Shown: one piece after another, positions 17,901 through 39,944 of the stretch
Layout of the letters: each line of letters opens with the position of its first letter
Numbering within the stretch: the stretch's first letter is position 1
Source: JBCCXL01 sp039191605
GTDB taxonomy: Bacteria; Acidobacteriota; Thermoanaerobaculia; Multivoradales; JAHZIX01
NCBI GenBank assembly: GCA_039191605.1
Contig: JBCCXL010000006.1
Location: forward strand, 248,001-312,000
Direction of reading: 5' to 3'
DNA length: 64,000 nucleotides
Made by a program: the position numbers and the translations under genes
The notes under the pieces: model-generated
What the model was told of the DNA's origin: nothing
The model's database searches: none
What the model saw: the letters and a program-made list of their open reading frames with translations, nothing else

Positions 17901-18083
17901 GAAGGCCTCCTCGTCGTCGGCCCCGGGGAAGCGGCCGCTGAGGCCGACGATGGCCAGGGCGGTATCCGCCCCCTCGAAGGCCTGCCCCTCGAAGGCCTGC
18001 TCAGTGAAGTCGGCGGGCTCCATGGCATCAGCTGCCGGATCCACGGGATCCAGCGCGGAGTTCAGCTCATTCATGCTTTCCAT
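12000..18083 (-). CDS. Type I PKS module, KS-AT-KR-DH-ACP, between two NRPS genes
   Basis: 2027 residues. The KS (about 38-470) has its active Cys in GACATSL (about 218) and its His residues in EAHGTGTP and NIGHLDAAAG. The AT (about 595-900) has GFSVGE in place of GHSxGE, and HAFH, which points to malonyl-CoA. A KR structural half begins near 1064, and the NADPH-binding half (GGLGGVG) lies near 1305. The catalytic Tyr position reads DHASANAYLD, so Tyr is replaced by His at codon 13719-13721, while the Ser and Lys are kept. The DH-like domain (about 1558-1810) has HxxxGxxxxP (HRIAGRATLP) and HPALMD. The ACP (about 1915-2000) has GGDSLL. KR before DH is the reverse of the usual order. The N-terminus and the linkers hold exact 5-codon repeats (QAFEG, DRGAP, SSELA). 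The gene overlaps the 3' end of the methyltransferase gene by 17 bp. It should extend the Gly-type intermediate by one C2 unit, which may stay as a beta-ketone. Confidence 0.93.
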   Translation of the reverse strand: MESMNELNSALDPVDPAADAMEPADFTEQAFEGQAFEGADTALAIVGLSGRFPGADDEEAFWQLLREGRSAIVEASAEELRASGVDEATAARPDYVPRGGFLSDVERFDAAFFGINPRDARVTDPQHRLFLEECWKALENAGYRPGARPDEGDGGAVGVYGGMNMASYLIHHLLGDRELLEGAGELLLRIHNDKDFLCSTVAYRLGFTGPAVTVQGACATSLMALCLACQGLLSYQCDMALAGGVSVRTPARGGYVAQEGVYAPDGRCRAFDAAARGTVLGNGVGVVVLKRLEDALAAGDTIRAVVRGFAMNNDGGVKAGYTAPSVDGQAEVVAMAQALAGVEASSISYVEAHGTGTPMGDPIEVEALTRAFRETSDGVGYCGLGSVKTNIGHLDAAAGVASVIKTVLALENAYLPPSLGFEIPNPEIPWQSSPFQVVAEGRPWQSEGPRRAGVSAFAVGGVNAHVVLEQAPSAAPSVAPPRRPQLLVLSAKSRSALDQAGEALAQRVAALPENGGEGASVRWADVAHTLAVGRQGMRWRRAVLADPRDPQAVLAALGSPSGAQQDSEEGSAEALPSPAPTFLGEVPGTAAGAGAGRNSGVSTVFLLPGLGEQRPGVAAALYRQEPVFRQAVEEGLAATEPHLAAGVDLRSLLLEAPAAEESTSGGDLRRWVRGEAAGVALPTAAAQPMMAVLELALARLWRSWGVEATALLGFSVGELVAAALAGVFSERDALALIAQRAALLDAQPPGAMCAVALPLSELASSELASSELASAQLLQRWGAAPDLTIAAEAAPQLTVVAGPRESVEGLEERLRQEGVAHRRLATAHAFHTPLLAPAVAELRQRVAAVPRHAPQLPVLSAVTGTWLRDEEAQDPDYWAQQAIRPVRFAAAAAALAQDARRWALLEVGPGQTLASWVLQQPARGEAPVAIPTLGDPRSGIDSASAPLAALGRLWVAGVEPDWPAVHGAGRRRVPLPSYPFEGESHWVSPEGEGRSALDRGAPDRGAPDRGAPDRGAGSSDAHQSSATAQQSAPLDQGAHVAIPLWRQEAPLERITKAHRERLQQAGPWLLVGAGGALEKALEKALRNVGASVARAELSVFGASSSSLRSEEGPLRLAADDAEAHEKLLRTVSADLGAPPRCILHFGASEELGAPGALARGFHSPLLLCRALALAAAGGNSEACSLVFFSAGLWSVTGAEPLESERALVLGPARAAAMEIPALDSRVVDLESGRAAVVDRALVATVLAEALDQVAGAGEGRDVALRGRQRWVREFRTLPDLGIPPQAADSADHRAGHPLAAGAPWLITGGLGGVGLTLARRLWRRCGARLALLGRSGLTSGAPHHRAAEAAVAQLRQEGAEVLVLQADVLDGDGLALAVGEVVSRFGSIAGVVHAAGESPGGLLATRTVEAVHRVLAPKVQGTAQLLAALEPHRPPLVVLCSSLTSIFGAPGLVDHASANAYLDAVAQESSRRGGSAVIAVNWDTWLEVGQAARAARGEVRSSSEASSEISSEVPPEVPSEPPSEASTAPGAAAASEGSGSPLLGSPSGSLPGFSHPLLQWAEAGEREWRFGARLEAASCWPLDEHRIAGRATLPGTTVLDLLWSAAVAAGLETPVEIRQLAFEAPLMAPDEGAVEIRLRLAKAEGGEFSARLESLDAGGVRTVHARAELGPGTAAAKELPASGAASWENLDLEAPEDLALGPRWGQQRGRWSRQAGTVDARLSLSPDHADDLQHWRVHPALMDRAVGAAVAAAASGGDAYLPMAYGRVVFYRPLPAALEVRARFDESKVGAATFSCDLWLVDSEGAAVAAVEDFLLRRVTAAPAASASAASSAGHGASGHDVSHLLQGLSPERAAEAFEALLREPRLWPQVSVTARPLEALALQARAAASGAALGLGESPPLDAPEGGRRRPPLAVDFVAPRSDLEEQLAAIWRGLLGLSSVGVEDGFFDLGGDSLLATRLLTQVSETFSVRLGLKDIFEGPTIGAMARRIVALEAAGAEDEELLAAVAELKGLSLDEARALLAQED

Positions 18084-19133
18084 CTCGCGATGAGGTCGAC
18101 GGCGCCGAAGAGCCGGAAGAATGGGAAGAATCAGAAGGACCGGGAGAACTGGACGGACCGGACGGCCGGGGTCGTGCCGGACGCTTCATCGGACGACCCC
18201 GCAGCGCCTGACGCTGCCGCTGGGCGCGCTGCGCGGCGCCCTGCAATCCCCGACCTGAATCTGTCGCGGGAGCCGCCGGCCGCAGGGCGTAGAGGTTGTA
18301 CATCTCGGAACGCTCGTAGTACTCATCCTGCACCGCGGTGACCTGGAAGCCCCGCTGCCGCAGCAGCTCGGTGAGGCGCCGGCAGCGCCCCTCGACGTCG
18401 TGGACCTCCAGCACCAGCTGGCGCACCTTCGGCCAATGCTCCTCGCCGAGGCCCGCCAGCACCTGCTCCTCGGCCTTCTGCACGTCCACCTTCAGCAGAT
18501 CGATGCGCGGCACCGGATGATCCTCCAGCACCGCCTTCAGGGTGGTGAGGCGGCAGGTGTAATCCACCTGCTGCAGCCGCTCGTCCAGATACTCGTCGAC
18601 GTGCTCCAGCAGCTGTTCCACCTCCGCCACCCCCTTGCGGGCCTCCCCCTGCAGCACCGCCTTCAGGGCCCGCTTCTCCTCCTCCACGTCGGCGTAGAAG
18701 GAGCTCATGCCGGAAGCCTGGGGATAGAAGGTGAAGCTCGCCTCCCCGGGCTGATCCGAAACCCCTACGTTGAAGCGGCGGGCCCGCGGCGCCAGGCGAC
18801 TCAGGTTGTCGTCCAGGGCGGCGAAGATCGGCGGCGCCGGCTCGAAGGCGAAGACCTGCGCCCGGGGCCAGCCGCGGGCGACGAAGAGAGAGAAGAGGCC
18901 GATGTTGGCCCCGACGTCGAACACCACCGGCTCATCCGGCAGGGTGATGCCGTGGGCGGTGTAGATGCATTTGACGAAGATGTCGTCGTAGAAGTGAGCC
19001 AGCTCCGCCCGGCTGACGGTGGCGACCTCGAGGCCGTTGGGCAGCGGATGGCGGGTGAAGGGTGCCGAGGTCTCCAACCCTGGGGATGACGGCGGAGATG
19101 TTGGAGCCTGAGGAGGCTTCTGGGGAGGTGTCG

Positions 19134-19137
<4 letters not shown>
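18067..19137 (-). CDS. FkbM-family SAM-dependent methyltransferase, free-standing
   Basis: 356 residues. The SAM-binding motif is VVFDVGANIG (about residues 70-80), followed by FAFEPAPP and the FkbM hallmark IDLLKVDV near residue 217. The first 25 residues are Pro/Ser-rich, and the last 70 are low-complexity Arg/Pro/Ser and probably disordered. FkbM enzymes are typically O-methyltransferases of natural products and sugars. This one shares its layout and several blocks (TFYP..xG.S, IDLLKVDV, VLAGLG, YxLRP) with the FkbM domain inside the third adenylation domain of the upstream NRPS, so the two look like paralogues of one subfamily. The start overlaps the NRPS stop in an ATGA, and the end overlaps the PKS start, so it belongs to the operon. 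A role as a tailoring O-methyltransferase on a hydroxyl of the lipopeptide is inferred. Confidence 0.88.
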
Positions 19138-34448
<15,311 letters not shown>

Positions 34449-34537
34449 GATGGGCGCTCGGGCGCGAAGGCCCGGCCCTCCTCCGGAGCAAATTCACCGC
34501 AACGCGGTCGGAGCGAAAAGGGGATGGAAGAATCTAA

Positions 34538-34553
34538 ATTCTCGGCCGAGAAT
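34538..34553. promoter_or_regulatory. Perfect 16-bp palindrome, candidate operator of the NRPS operon
   Basis: The sequence ATTCTCGGCCGAGAAT is a perfect inverted repeat with no spacer, centred about 100 bp upstream of the NRPS start codon in an A+T-richer stretch. Dyads of this size are typical binding sites of dimeric regulators. No regulator gene is adjacent in the window, so the role is inferred from position and symmetry alone. Confidence 0.4.
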
Positions 34554-34715
34554 CCAGTTCCTCAGCATCTCCTAGCACACGAAAACTGGCGACGAGCGTA
34601 TCGCGCCATGGCTATGGAAGCAATGGTACCTATAGGCCGCCGGAGGGCTCAACGACACCCGCCAAAACATCCAAAATCAGCTCCCGTTACTCCTGCCTAT
34701 CCCCCCTAATATCAC

Positions 34716-34767
34716 TTCACCGGGGCGCTTCACCGGGGCGCTCCACCGGGGCGCTCCACCGGGGCAC
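34716..34767. repeat. 13-bp tandem repeat, four units
   Basis: Four head-to-tail copies of TTCACCGGGGCGC (units 3 and 4 begin TCC, and the last ends CAC). It is non-coding and lies between the NRPS operon and the DJ-1/PfpI gene. Confidence 0.85.
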
Positions 34768-34811
34768 CCAGCCCTAGGAGTTTTGCACCTCCGAGCTTCC
34801 ACTGAGACGCT

Positions 34812-34899
34812 ACTGGGCATCCACTGGGCATCCACTGGGCACTTACGGGGCACTTACGGGGCACTCACGGGGCGACCACGGGGCGACCACGGAGCCACC
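34812..34899. repeat. 11-bp tandem repeat, eight units
   Basis: Eight consecutive 11-bp units that drift from ACTGGGCATCC through ACGGGGCACTT to ACGGGGCGACC and ACGGAGCCACC. The period is close to one helical turn, so the GGGC core recurs on the same face of the DNA. It lies about 45 bp past the 13-bp array. The drift suggests successive duplication with point changes. Confidence 0.85.
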
Positions 34900-35059
34900 A
34901 GCGGCAGCGCGACGGATCCAAGTACTCTGTCCGTCATCCTCCAGGTTTCCCAAGCCTGAGATAATCTGGTCAAAGTCGCGACTCTCCGCCCGCGGCGCTG
35001 CGCCACCCCCTCAGCGACCGCCGCGCTTCCGCTGGATTCCAGTCCACAGGATCAAGATC

Positions 35060-35653
35060 ATGGCTCAAAGAAACGTCGCCATCCTGCTCTTCGAAGACGT
35101 CGAGGTCCTCGACTTCGCCGGCCCCTTCGAAGTGTTCAGCGTCACCTCCGAGGTGGTGGAAGACTCCCCCTTTCAGGTCTACACCACGGCGAAGGAATCG
35201 GGCCCCATCCGCGCCCGCAACGGGCTCTGGGTGCTGGCTGACCATCCCCTGGGATCTGGCCCCCGGGCCGACGTGGTGGTGATCCCGGGAGGCCGAGGAA
35301 GCCGCGCCGCCCTGCGCTGCGGCGCCACCATGGGCTGGCTCCAGGAAAGCTTCCGCAGCGCCGAGGTGGTGCTCTCGGTCTGCACCGGCGCCCTGCTGCT
35401 GGGCACCCTGGGCCTGCTAGATGGCCTCGAGGTCACCACCCACCACGAGAATCTCGAAGAGCTTGCACAGCGCGCCCCCAAGGCCATCCTGAACGGCGAT
35501 CATCGCTTCATCGATCACGGCAAGATCGTCACCTCCGGCGGCATCTCCGCCGGCATCGATGCCTCCCTCCATCTGGTGGATCGCCTGGTGGGCCCCAGCG
35601 CTCGCAAGCTCGCGGAGACCTACATGGAATACGGCGACTCCTGGCGATCCTGA
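35060..35653 (+). CDS. DJ-1/PfpI family protein, isonitrile hydratase-like
   Basis: 197 residues, a complete single-domain class I glutamine amidotransferase-like fold. Visible features are the N-terminal strand VAILLFEDVEVLDFAGPFEV with its acidic residues, the strand VVVIPGG, the nucleophile elbow SVCTGALLLG with the reactive Cys near residue 114, and TSGGISAGID near the C-terminus. The combination LDFAGPFEVF, CTGALLL and GGISAGID is typical of the subfamily containing isonitrile hydratase and the N-terminal halves of AraC-type regulators. No helix-turn-helix domain follows, so it is the enzyme-like form. It is divergently oriented from the NRPS operon. Whether it hydrates an isonitrile or is a general stress-type DJ-1 protein cannot be told from sequence. 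Confidence 0.85.
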   Translation: MAQRNVAILLFEDVEVLDFAGPFEVFSVTSEVVEDSPFQVYTTAKESGPIRARNGLWVLADHPLGSGPRADVVVIPGGRGSRAALRCGATMGWLQESFRSAEVVLSVCTGALLLGTLGLLDGLEVTTHHENLEELAQRAPKAILNGDHRFIDHGKIVTSGGISAGIDASLHLVDRLVGPSARKLAETYMEYGDSWRS

Positions 35654-36163
35654 CCTCGGCACCACAGCCGACGGCCTCGAGAGACAACCTTTTCCGCCTT
35701 TTTCTCGTAGGATCTTCTAGATCTCTGGATCGCGGCTGATCTCCAGTCCGCCCGATCCAGCCTCGATCCAACTATCCCCTCCCATCGAAGCGGTCTTCCC
35801 AGTCGAAGCAGTCTTCACAGTCGAAGACCTGATCGCCGAGGATCGACGCCACCAGCCCGGCTCGGCCAGCGGCGGGTGCCACTCCTCGAAGGCTCTTCAC
35901 CGGTCTAGGTACTGGTCAAGCTGCCGAAAGCTACTGAAGCCTTCTCTCGAGCTCATCCCCCTTCAGAGATTCCGAGATCTTTCCGTAAGCAGCACCCTTT
36001 TCGTCGTGCCTGCTTTTTCCGTATCTGTCTCCGTCCTATCTGTCTCTGCTATGCCCACCGACTTTTACGGTCTCGTCCTCGCCCTGGCCAGCTCAAATCT
36101 TGGCCGGCTCACACCTTGGCCAGCTCACACCTTGGCCGGCTCAGAGCTTGAACGGTTGAGACG
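35654..36163. other. Intergenic region before the Tricorn-like protease
   Basis: About 510 bp without a credible gene. It holds imperfect short duplications (for example GTCGAAGCAGTCTTC then CAGTCGAAGACC near 35800-35830) and a 16-bp tandem array next to the protease start. No convincing promoter or terminator was recognised. Confidence 0.55.
36085..36148. repeat. 16-bp tandem repeat, four units, just upstream of the protease gene
   Basis: Four head-to-tail copies of TGGCCRGCTCACACCT, with variants AAATCT and AGAGCT at the 3' end of units 1 and 4. It ends 15 bp before the first ATG of the Tricorn-like gene and so lies in its 5' untranslated or promoter region. Confidence 0.85.
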
Positions 36164-39100
36164 ATGACCGATTCACCTGTCCGCATCTCCGCGCCTGAGG
36201 TACCCCTCATGAAGCCTTCTTATTCGTTCTCCTACTCTTCCTCCTCTGCCATTAGGGTGCTCCTCGGCGCGCTGCTGGTTCTCGGCCTGGGGCTCGCCTC
36301 CGCGGCCGAGGCGACAACCCCGGTGATGCCCCGCCATCCGGCGCCCTCGCCGGACGGATCCACCATCGCCTTCTCTTGGCAGGGAGATCTTTGGACGGTG
36401 CCGACGGCCGGCGGAGAAGCGCGGCGACTGACCGTCCACCCGGGCACCGACCGCCATCCGGTGTGGTCCCCCGACGGCCGCTGGATCGCCTTCGCCTCCG
36501 ACCGCCACGGCGGCACGGACATCTTCCTGCTCGCCACCGACGGCGCCCAGCCGCCCCGCCGGCTGAGCCATCACTCCGCCGGTGACCGACCCGTCGACTT
36601 CTTGCCGGATAGCTCCGCGGTGGTCTTCACCTCTCGCCGCGGCGAGGGAATCCGTCGCTCCTCCACCTTCTGGGTGGTGGGCCTCGAGGGCGGCACCCCG
36701 TATCCGCTGATGGACGCCCTCGGACGCTGGGGCACCTTCTCCCCGGACGGCTCCACCTTCGCCTTTGTCCGCGGCACCACCCGCTGGAACCGCACCCGCT
36801 ACCGCGGCGCCGCCAATCGCGACCTGTGGCTGTGGCAGCCGGCGGACGGCAGCGCTCCGGGGCAGCAGGCGGACGGCGGCAGCTACCGCCAGCTGACCAC
36901 CTTCGACGGTGACGACGATCTGCCCACCTGGCTCGACGACAGTACCTTGGTGGGCCTCTCCAGCCGCTCCGGGCGCAAGAACCTCTTCGCCTTCGACACC
37001 ACCGGCGGCGAAGCGCGTCAGCTCACCGACCACCAGGACTACGGCATCCGCTTCCCCCGCGCCGCGGCCAACGGCTCGGTGGTGGCCTACGAGCAGGGCA
37101 AGCACATCTGGACCCTGGATCCCGCCGGCGGCGACGCGAGTCCGCTGAGCATCGAGGTGAGCAACGATCTGCTGGTCAATCCGCAGCAGCGACTGACCCA
37201 CCGCGACGACGCCGCGGAGCTGGCGGTGCACCCGGACGGCGAGCTGGTAGCCCTGGTGGTGGGCGGCGACCTCTTCCTCACCGCCGTGGTGGACGAGGAC
37301 GACCGCGAGATCTCCCCTCCCCCCACCCTTCGCCTCACCCACACCCCGGAGCGCGAGCAGGACATCGCCTTCAGCGCCGACGGCAACTCCCTCTACTTCG
37401 CCTCGAGGCAGTCCGGCAACCTCGACATCTACCGCCTGTGGCGGGCCGACGAGGAGCTGGAGTGGATCGATAGCTTCGAGTTCAAAACCGAGGCCGCGGT
37501 AGCCAGCCCGGCGGAGGAAGGGCTCCCCACCCCCTCCCCGGACGGTGAGCGCCTCGCCTATCAGCGCGGCAAGGGAGACCTGATGCTCGCCGACCTGAGC
37601 TCCACCGGCGCCGTTTCCGGCGAGCCCCGCGCTCTCTTCGAGCACTGGCAGCTGGACGGCTTTCAGTGGTCCCCGGACGGTCGCTGGCTCACCTATTCGA
37701 AGCCGGATCTCGACTACAACAGCGAGATCTACCTCCATGCGGTGAAGGTCGAGGGGGCGGATTCCACCCCCTACAACGTCAGCCGCCATCCGCGGGAAGA
37801 CGAATCCCCCCACTTCTCCCCCGACGGTCGCCGCCTGCTGTGGACCAGCCCCCGCCACGATCAGGACACCGACCTGTGGGGCGTCTGGCTCTCCCGGGAA
37901 GATGACGAGCGCACCCCCGAAGGCTGGCTGCGGCTCTTCCGGGAGCAGGAAGACGGCGACCAGAAGAGCGAGGAGAAGTCGGACGGCGACTCCGCAGAGC
38001 AGGCCGAGGGAGACGACGAGAAGGGCGAGGACAGCGACTCCGCCGAGTCGCAGCTGCCGGACGTCCAGATCGACTTCGACGGCCTCTGGGAGCGGGTCCA
38101 GGCCCTCACCGACCTGCGGGGAGAGGAAGGCTCGCCGCGGGCCGCGGAGGACGGCCGCCGGGTGATCTTCACCGCCCAGAGCACCGACGGTGACGCCCCC
38201 GATCTGTACTCCGTGCGCTGGGACGGCCAAGACCTCCAGCAGCTGACGGAAGGCGGCGTGGGTCCGCGCCAGATCACCCTGCTGGGAGAGCACATCTTCT
38301 ATCTCGACGACGATGGCCGAGCCCACCGTCGCGAGATCGACGAGGGTGGCGACAACGAGTCGATTCCCTTTGCGGCACGCCGGGTGGCGAACCGCCGAGC
38401 GGAGAAAGAGGCGGTCTTCGACGAAGCCTGGCTCACCCTCGGCGAGTGGTTCTACGACCCTGACTTCCACGGCGTCGACTGGCCCACCACCGCCGCCCAA
38501 TACCGCCCCTGGGTCACCACCGCCGGCCACCGCAGCGACTTCGTCGACGGCATGAACCTGATGCTCGGCGAGCTCAACGCCTCCCACATGGGCTATTTCG
38601 AGGTCGGAGACAGTGGAGATGCCGAGCGTACCGGCCTTCTGGGCGCCAGCTTCGACCCCGCCGCCGGCGGCCCCGGCCTGCTGATCACGGAGGTGCTCCC
38701 GGGCTCCCCCGCCGCCCGGGTGGATGTCGGCCTCGCCGTCGGCGATCGCCTGCTGGCCATCGACGGCGAAGAGGTCGACGCCAACACCAACGTCTGGTCG
38801 CTGCTCACCGACACCGTCGGCCAGAAGGTGCGGCTCACCGTCCTCTCCGCCAGCGGCGAGCGCCGGGGGGTGACCCTCGAGCCCATCTCCCAGGGCCAGC
38901 TCCAGGCCCTGCGCTACGACCAATGGGTGCGGGAACGGCGCCAGCTGGTGGAGAGCCTGTCGGAGGGCCGTCTCGGCTACCTGCACATCCAGGCGATGAA
39001 CATCTCCTCCTTCGAAGAGTTCGAGCGCAATCTCTTCGCCGCCGGCCACGGCAAAGAAGGACTGGTGATCGACGTGCGCTCCAACGGCGGCGGCTGGACC

Positions 39101-39568
39101 ACCGACTATCTGATGGCCGCCCTCAACGTCGAGCGCCACGCCCGCACTGTCCCCCGAGACGCCGACCCACAGGCCAACGGCTATCCCCAGGATCGCCTAC
39201 CGCTGGCCTCCTGGCCCCGCCCCGCCATCACCGTAGCGGACCAGGAGTCCTACTCCAACGCCGAGATCTTCAGCCACGCCTTCAAGACTCTGGGGCGCGG
39301 CCTGGTGGTGGGACAGCCCACCTTCGGCGCGGTGATCTCCACCGGCGCCGCCCGCCTCGCCAACGGCGCCTTCCTGCGTCTGCCGCTGCGCGGCTGGTAT
39401 GTCGCCGGCAGCGATCTCAACATGGAGAACAACGGCGCGGTGCCGGACCTGCTGGTGCCGCTGCCGCCGCAGCAGGATCTCGCCATCGAGGATGATGACC
39501 AGCTGGAAGCCGCCGTCCGGGCGCTGCTAGAAGGCCTCGAGGAGGACCCCCGCTACGGCAGCTGGTGA
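36164..39568 (+). CDS. Tricorn-like S41 peptidase with N-terminal beta-propeller and PDZ domain
   Basis: 1134 residues, exported. The stretch AIRVLLGALLVLGLGLASAAEA is a signal peptide; a start at the Met codon 36209 (residue 16, MKPSYS) would give a conventional one and is a good alternative to 36164. Residues about 55-690 contain repeated WD40/PD40-type blades (SPDGSTIAFSWQGDLW, WSPDGRWIAF, FSPDGRRLLW) with a highly acidic insert near 590-630. The catalytic part has GELNASHMG (Ser-His, about 806), a PDZ domain (about 826-905), the nucleophile in ESYSNAEIF (about 1030) and the Glu in MENNGAVPD (about 1087), so the Tricorn Ser/His/Ser/Glu set appears complete. Known homologues degrade peptides to small products. 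A periplasmic or extracellular role is inferred from the signal peptide. Confidence 0.92.
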   Translation: MTDSPVRISAPEVPLMKPSYSFSYSSSSAIRVLLGALLVLGLGLASAAEATTPVMPRHPAPSPDGSTIAFSWQGDLWTVPTAGGEARRLTVHPGTDRHPVWSPDGRWIAFASDRHGGTDIFLLATDGAQPPRRLSHHSAGDRPVDFLPDSSAVVFTSRRGEGIRRSSTFWVVGLEGGTPYPLMDALGRWGTFSPDGSTFAFVRGTTRWNRTRYRGAANRDLWLWQPADGSAPGQQADGGSYRQLTTFDGDDDLPTWLDDSTLVGLSSRSGRKNLFAFDTTGGEARQLTDHQDYGIRFPRAAANGSVVAYEQGKHIWTLDPAGGDASPLSIEVSNDLLVNPQQRLTHRDDAAELAVHPDGELVALVVGGDLFLTAVVDEDDREISPPPTLRLTHTPEREQDIAFSADGNSLYFASRQSGNLDIYRLWRADEELEWIDSFEFKTEAAVASPAEEGLPTPSPDGERLAYQRGKGDLMLADLSSTGAVSGEPRALFEHWQLDGFQWSPDGRWLTYSKPDLDYNSEIYLHAVKVEGADSTPYNVSRHPREDESPHFSPDGRRLLWTSPRHDQDTDLWGVWLSREDDERTPEGWLRLFREQEDGDQKSEEKSDGDSAEQAEGDDEKGEDSDSAESQLPDVQIDFDGLWERVQALTDLRGEEGSPRAAEDGRRVIFTAQSTDGDAPDLYSVRWDGQDLQQLTEGGVGPRQITLLGEHIFYLDDDGRAHRREIDEGGDNESIPFAARRVANRRAEKEAVFDEAWLTLGEWFYDPDFHGVDWPTTAAQYRPWVTTAGHRSDFVDGMNLMLGELNASHMGYFEVGDSGDAERTGLLGASFDPAAGGPGLLITEVLPGSPAARVDVGLAVGDRLLAIDGEEVDANTNVWSLLTDTVGQKVRLTVLSASGERRGVTLEPISQGQLQALRYDQWVRERRQLVESLSEGRLGYLHIQAMNISSFEEFERNLFAAGHGKEGLVIDVRSNGGGWTTDYLMAALNVERHARTVPRDADPQANGYPQDRLPLASWPRPAITVADQESYSNAEIFSHAFKTLGRGLVVGQPTFGAVISTGAARLANGAFLRLPLRGWYVAGSDLNMENNGAVPDLLVPLPPQQDLAIEDDDQLEAAVRALLEGLEEDPRYGSW

Positions 39569-39944
39569 GGCGAAAACTTGCCGAGGCGAAAGCCTCCGTT
39601 ATCGGTTGACGCTCATCCGCGGAAAGAGCGGTGACGAATCTGTCACTGCGTTTGAAAGCGTAAGAGTTGGAACGAGTCTAGATTCCAGCCCGCGGCAGAG
39701 GTATCCTGCCTCCCCATCCTTTGACGGGACTCGGCATCGGGCAGGATCCCCTCGCCGCTTCCCGTGGTCTGACTCGCGACCCTCGATAGCGAGTCCTCAA
39801 TTCCTTCTCGACCTATCGTCCACACACCCCGCGAAATTTGACTCCCACCGCGATCCCCCGGGCTCCCGGCCCGGAAGGTCGCTCCCTTAGCGCCCCGTCC
39901 CCGCCCAACGCGGGGACCCCCACCCCGATCTCCTGGAGGCGACC
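39569..39944. other. Intergenic region between the protease and DUF349 genes
   Basis: About 375 bp with no gene recognised. It carries the promoter region of the DUF349 gene, whose ATG follows a clear GGAGG 7-8 bp upstream (CTGGAGGCGACC). No terminator with a T tract was seen after the protease stop. Confidence 0.5.

Larger units (their letters stand above)
34449..35059. other. Divergent intergenic region upstream of the NRPS operon
   Basis: No credible gene is seen. It separates the minus-strand NRPS operon from the plus-strand DJ-1/PfpI gene, so it must hold both promoters. The part next to the NRPS start is distinctly richer in A+T than the flanking genes and contains a perfect palindrome. 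The middle holds two blocks of short tandem repeats. On the minus strand TTGCTT-17 bp-TACGCT (about 34634-34606) is a weak promoter candidate only. Confidence 0.6.

Noticed and set aside
34716..34899. Possible CRISPR array
   Set aside because: The units are directly adjacent with no spacers, they drift in sequence, and no cas gene is present.
36173..39139. A 988-codon open frame on the minus strand, antisense to the Tricorn-like protease
   Set aside because: It has no recognisable domain, and its composition (many Val, Gly, Ala, Glu, His) is what the complement of a GC-rich gene gives. The plus-strand gene has a full set of catalytic motifs.
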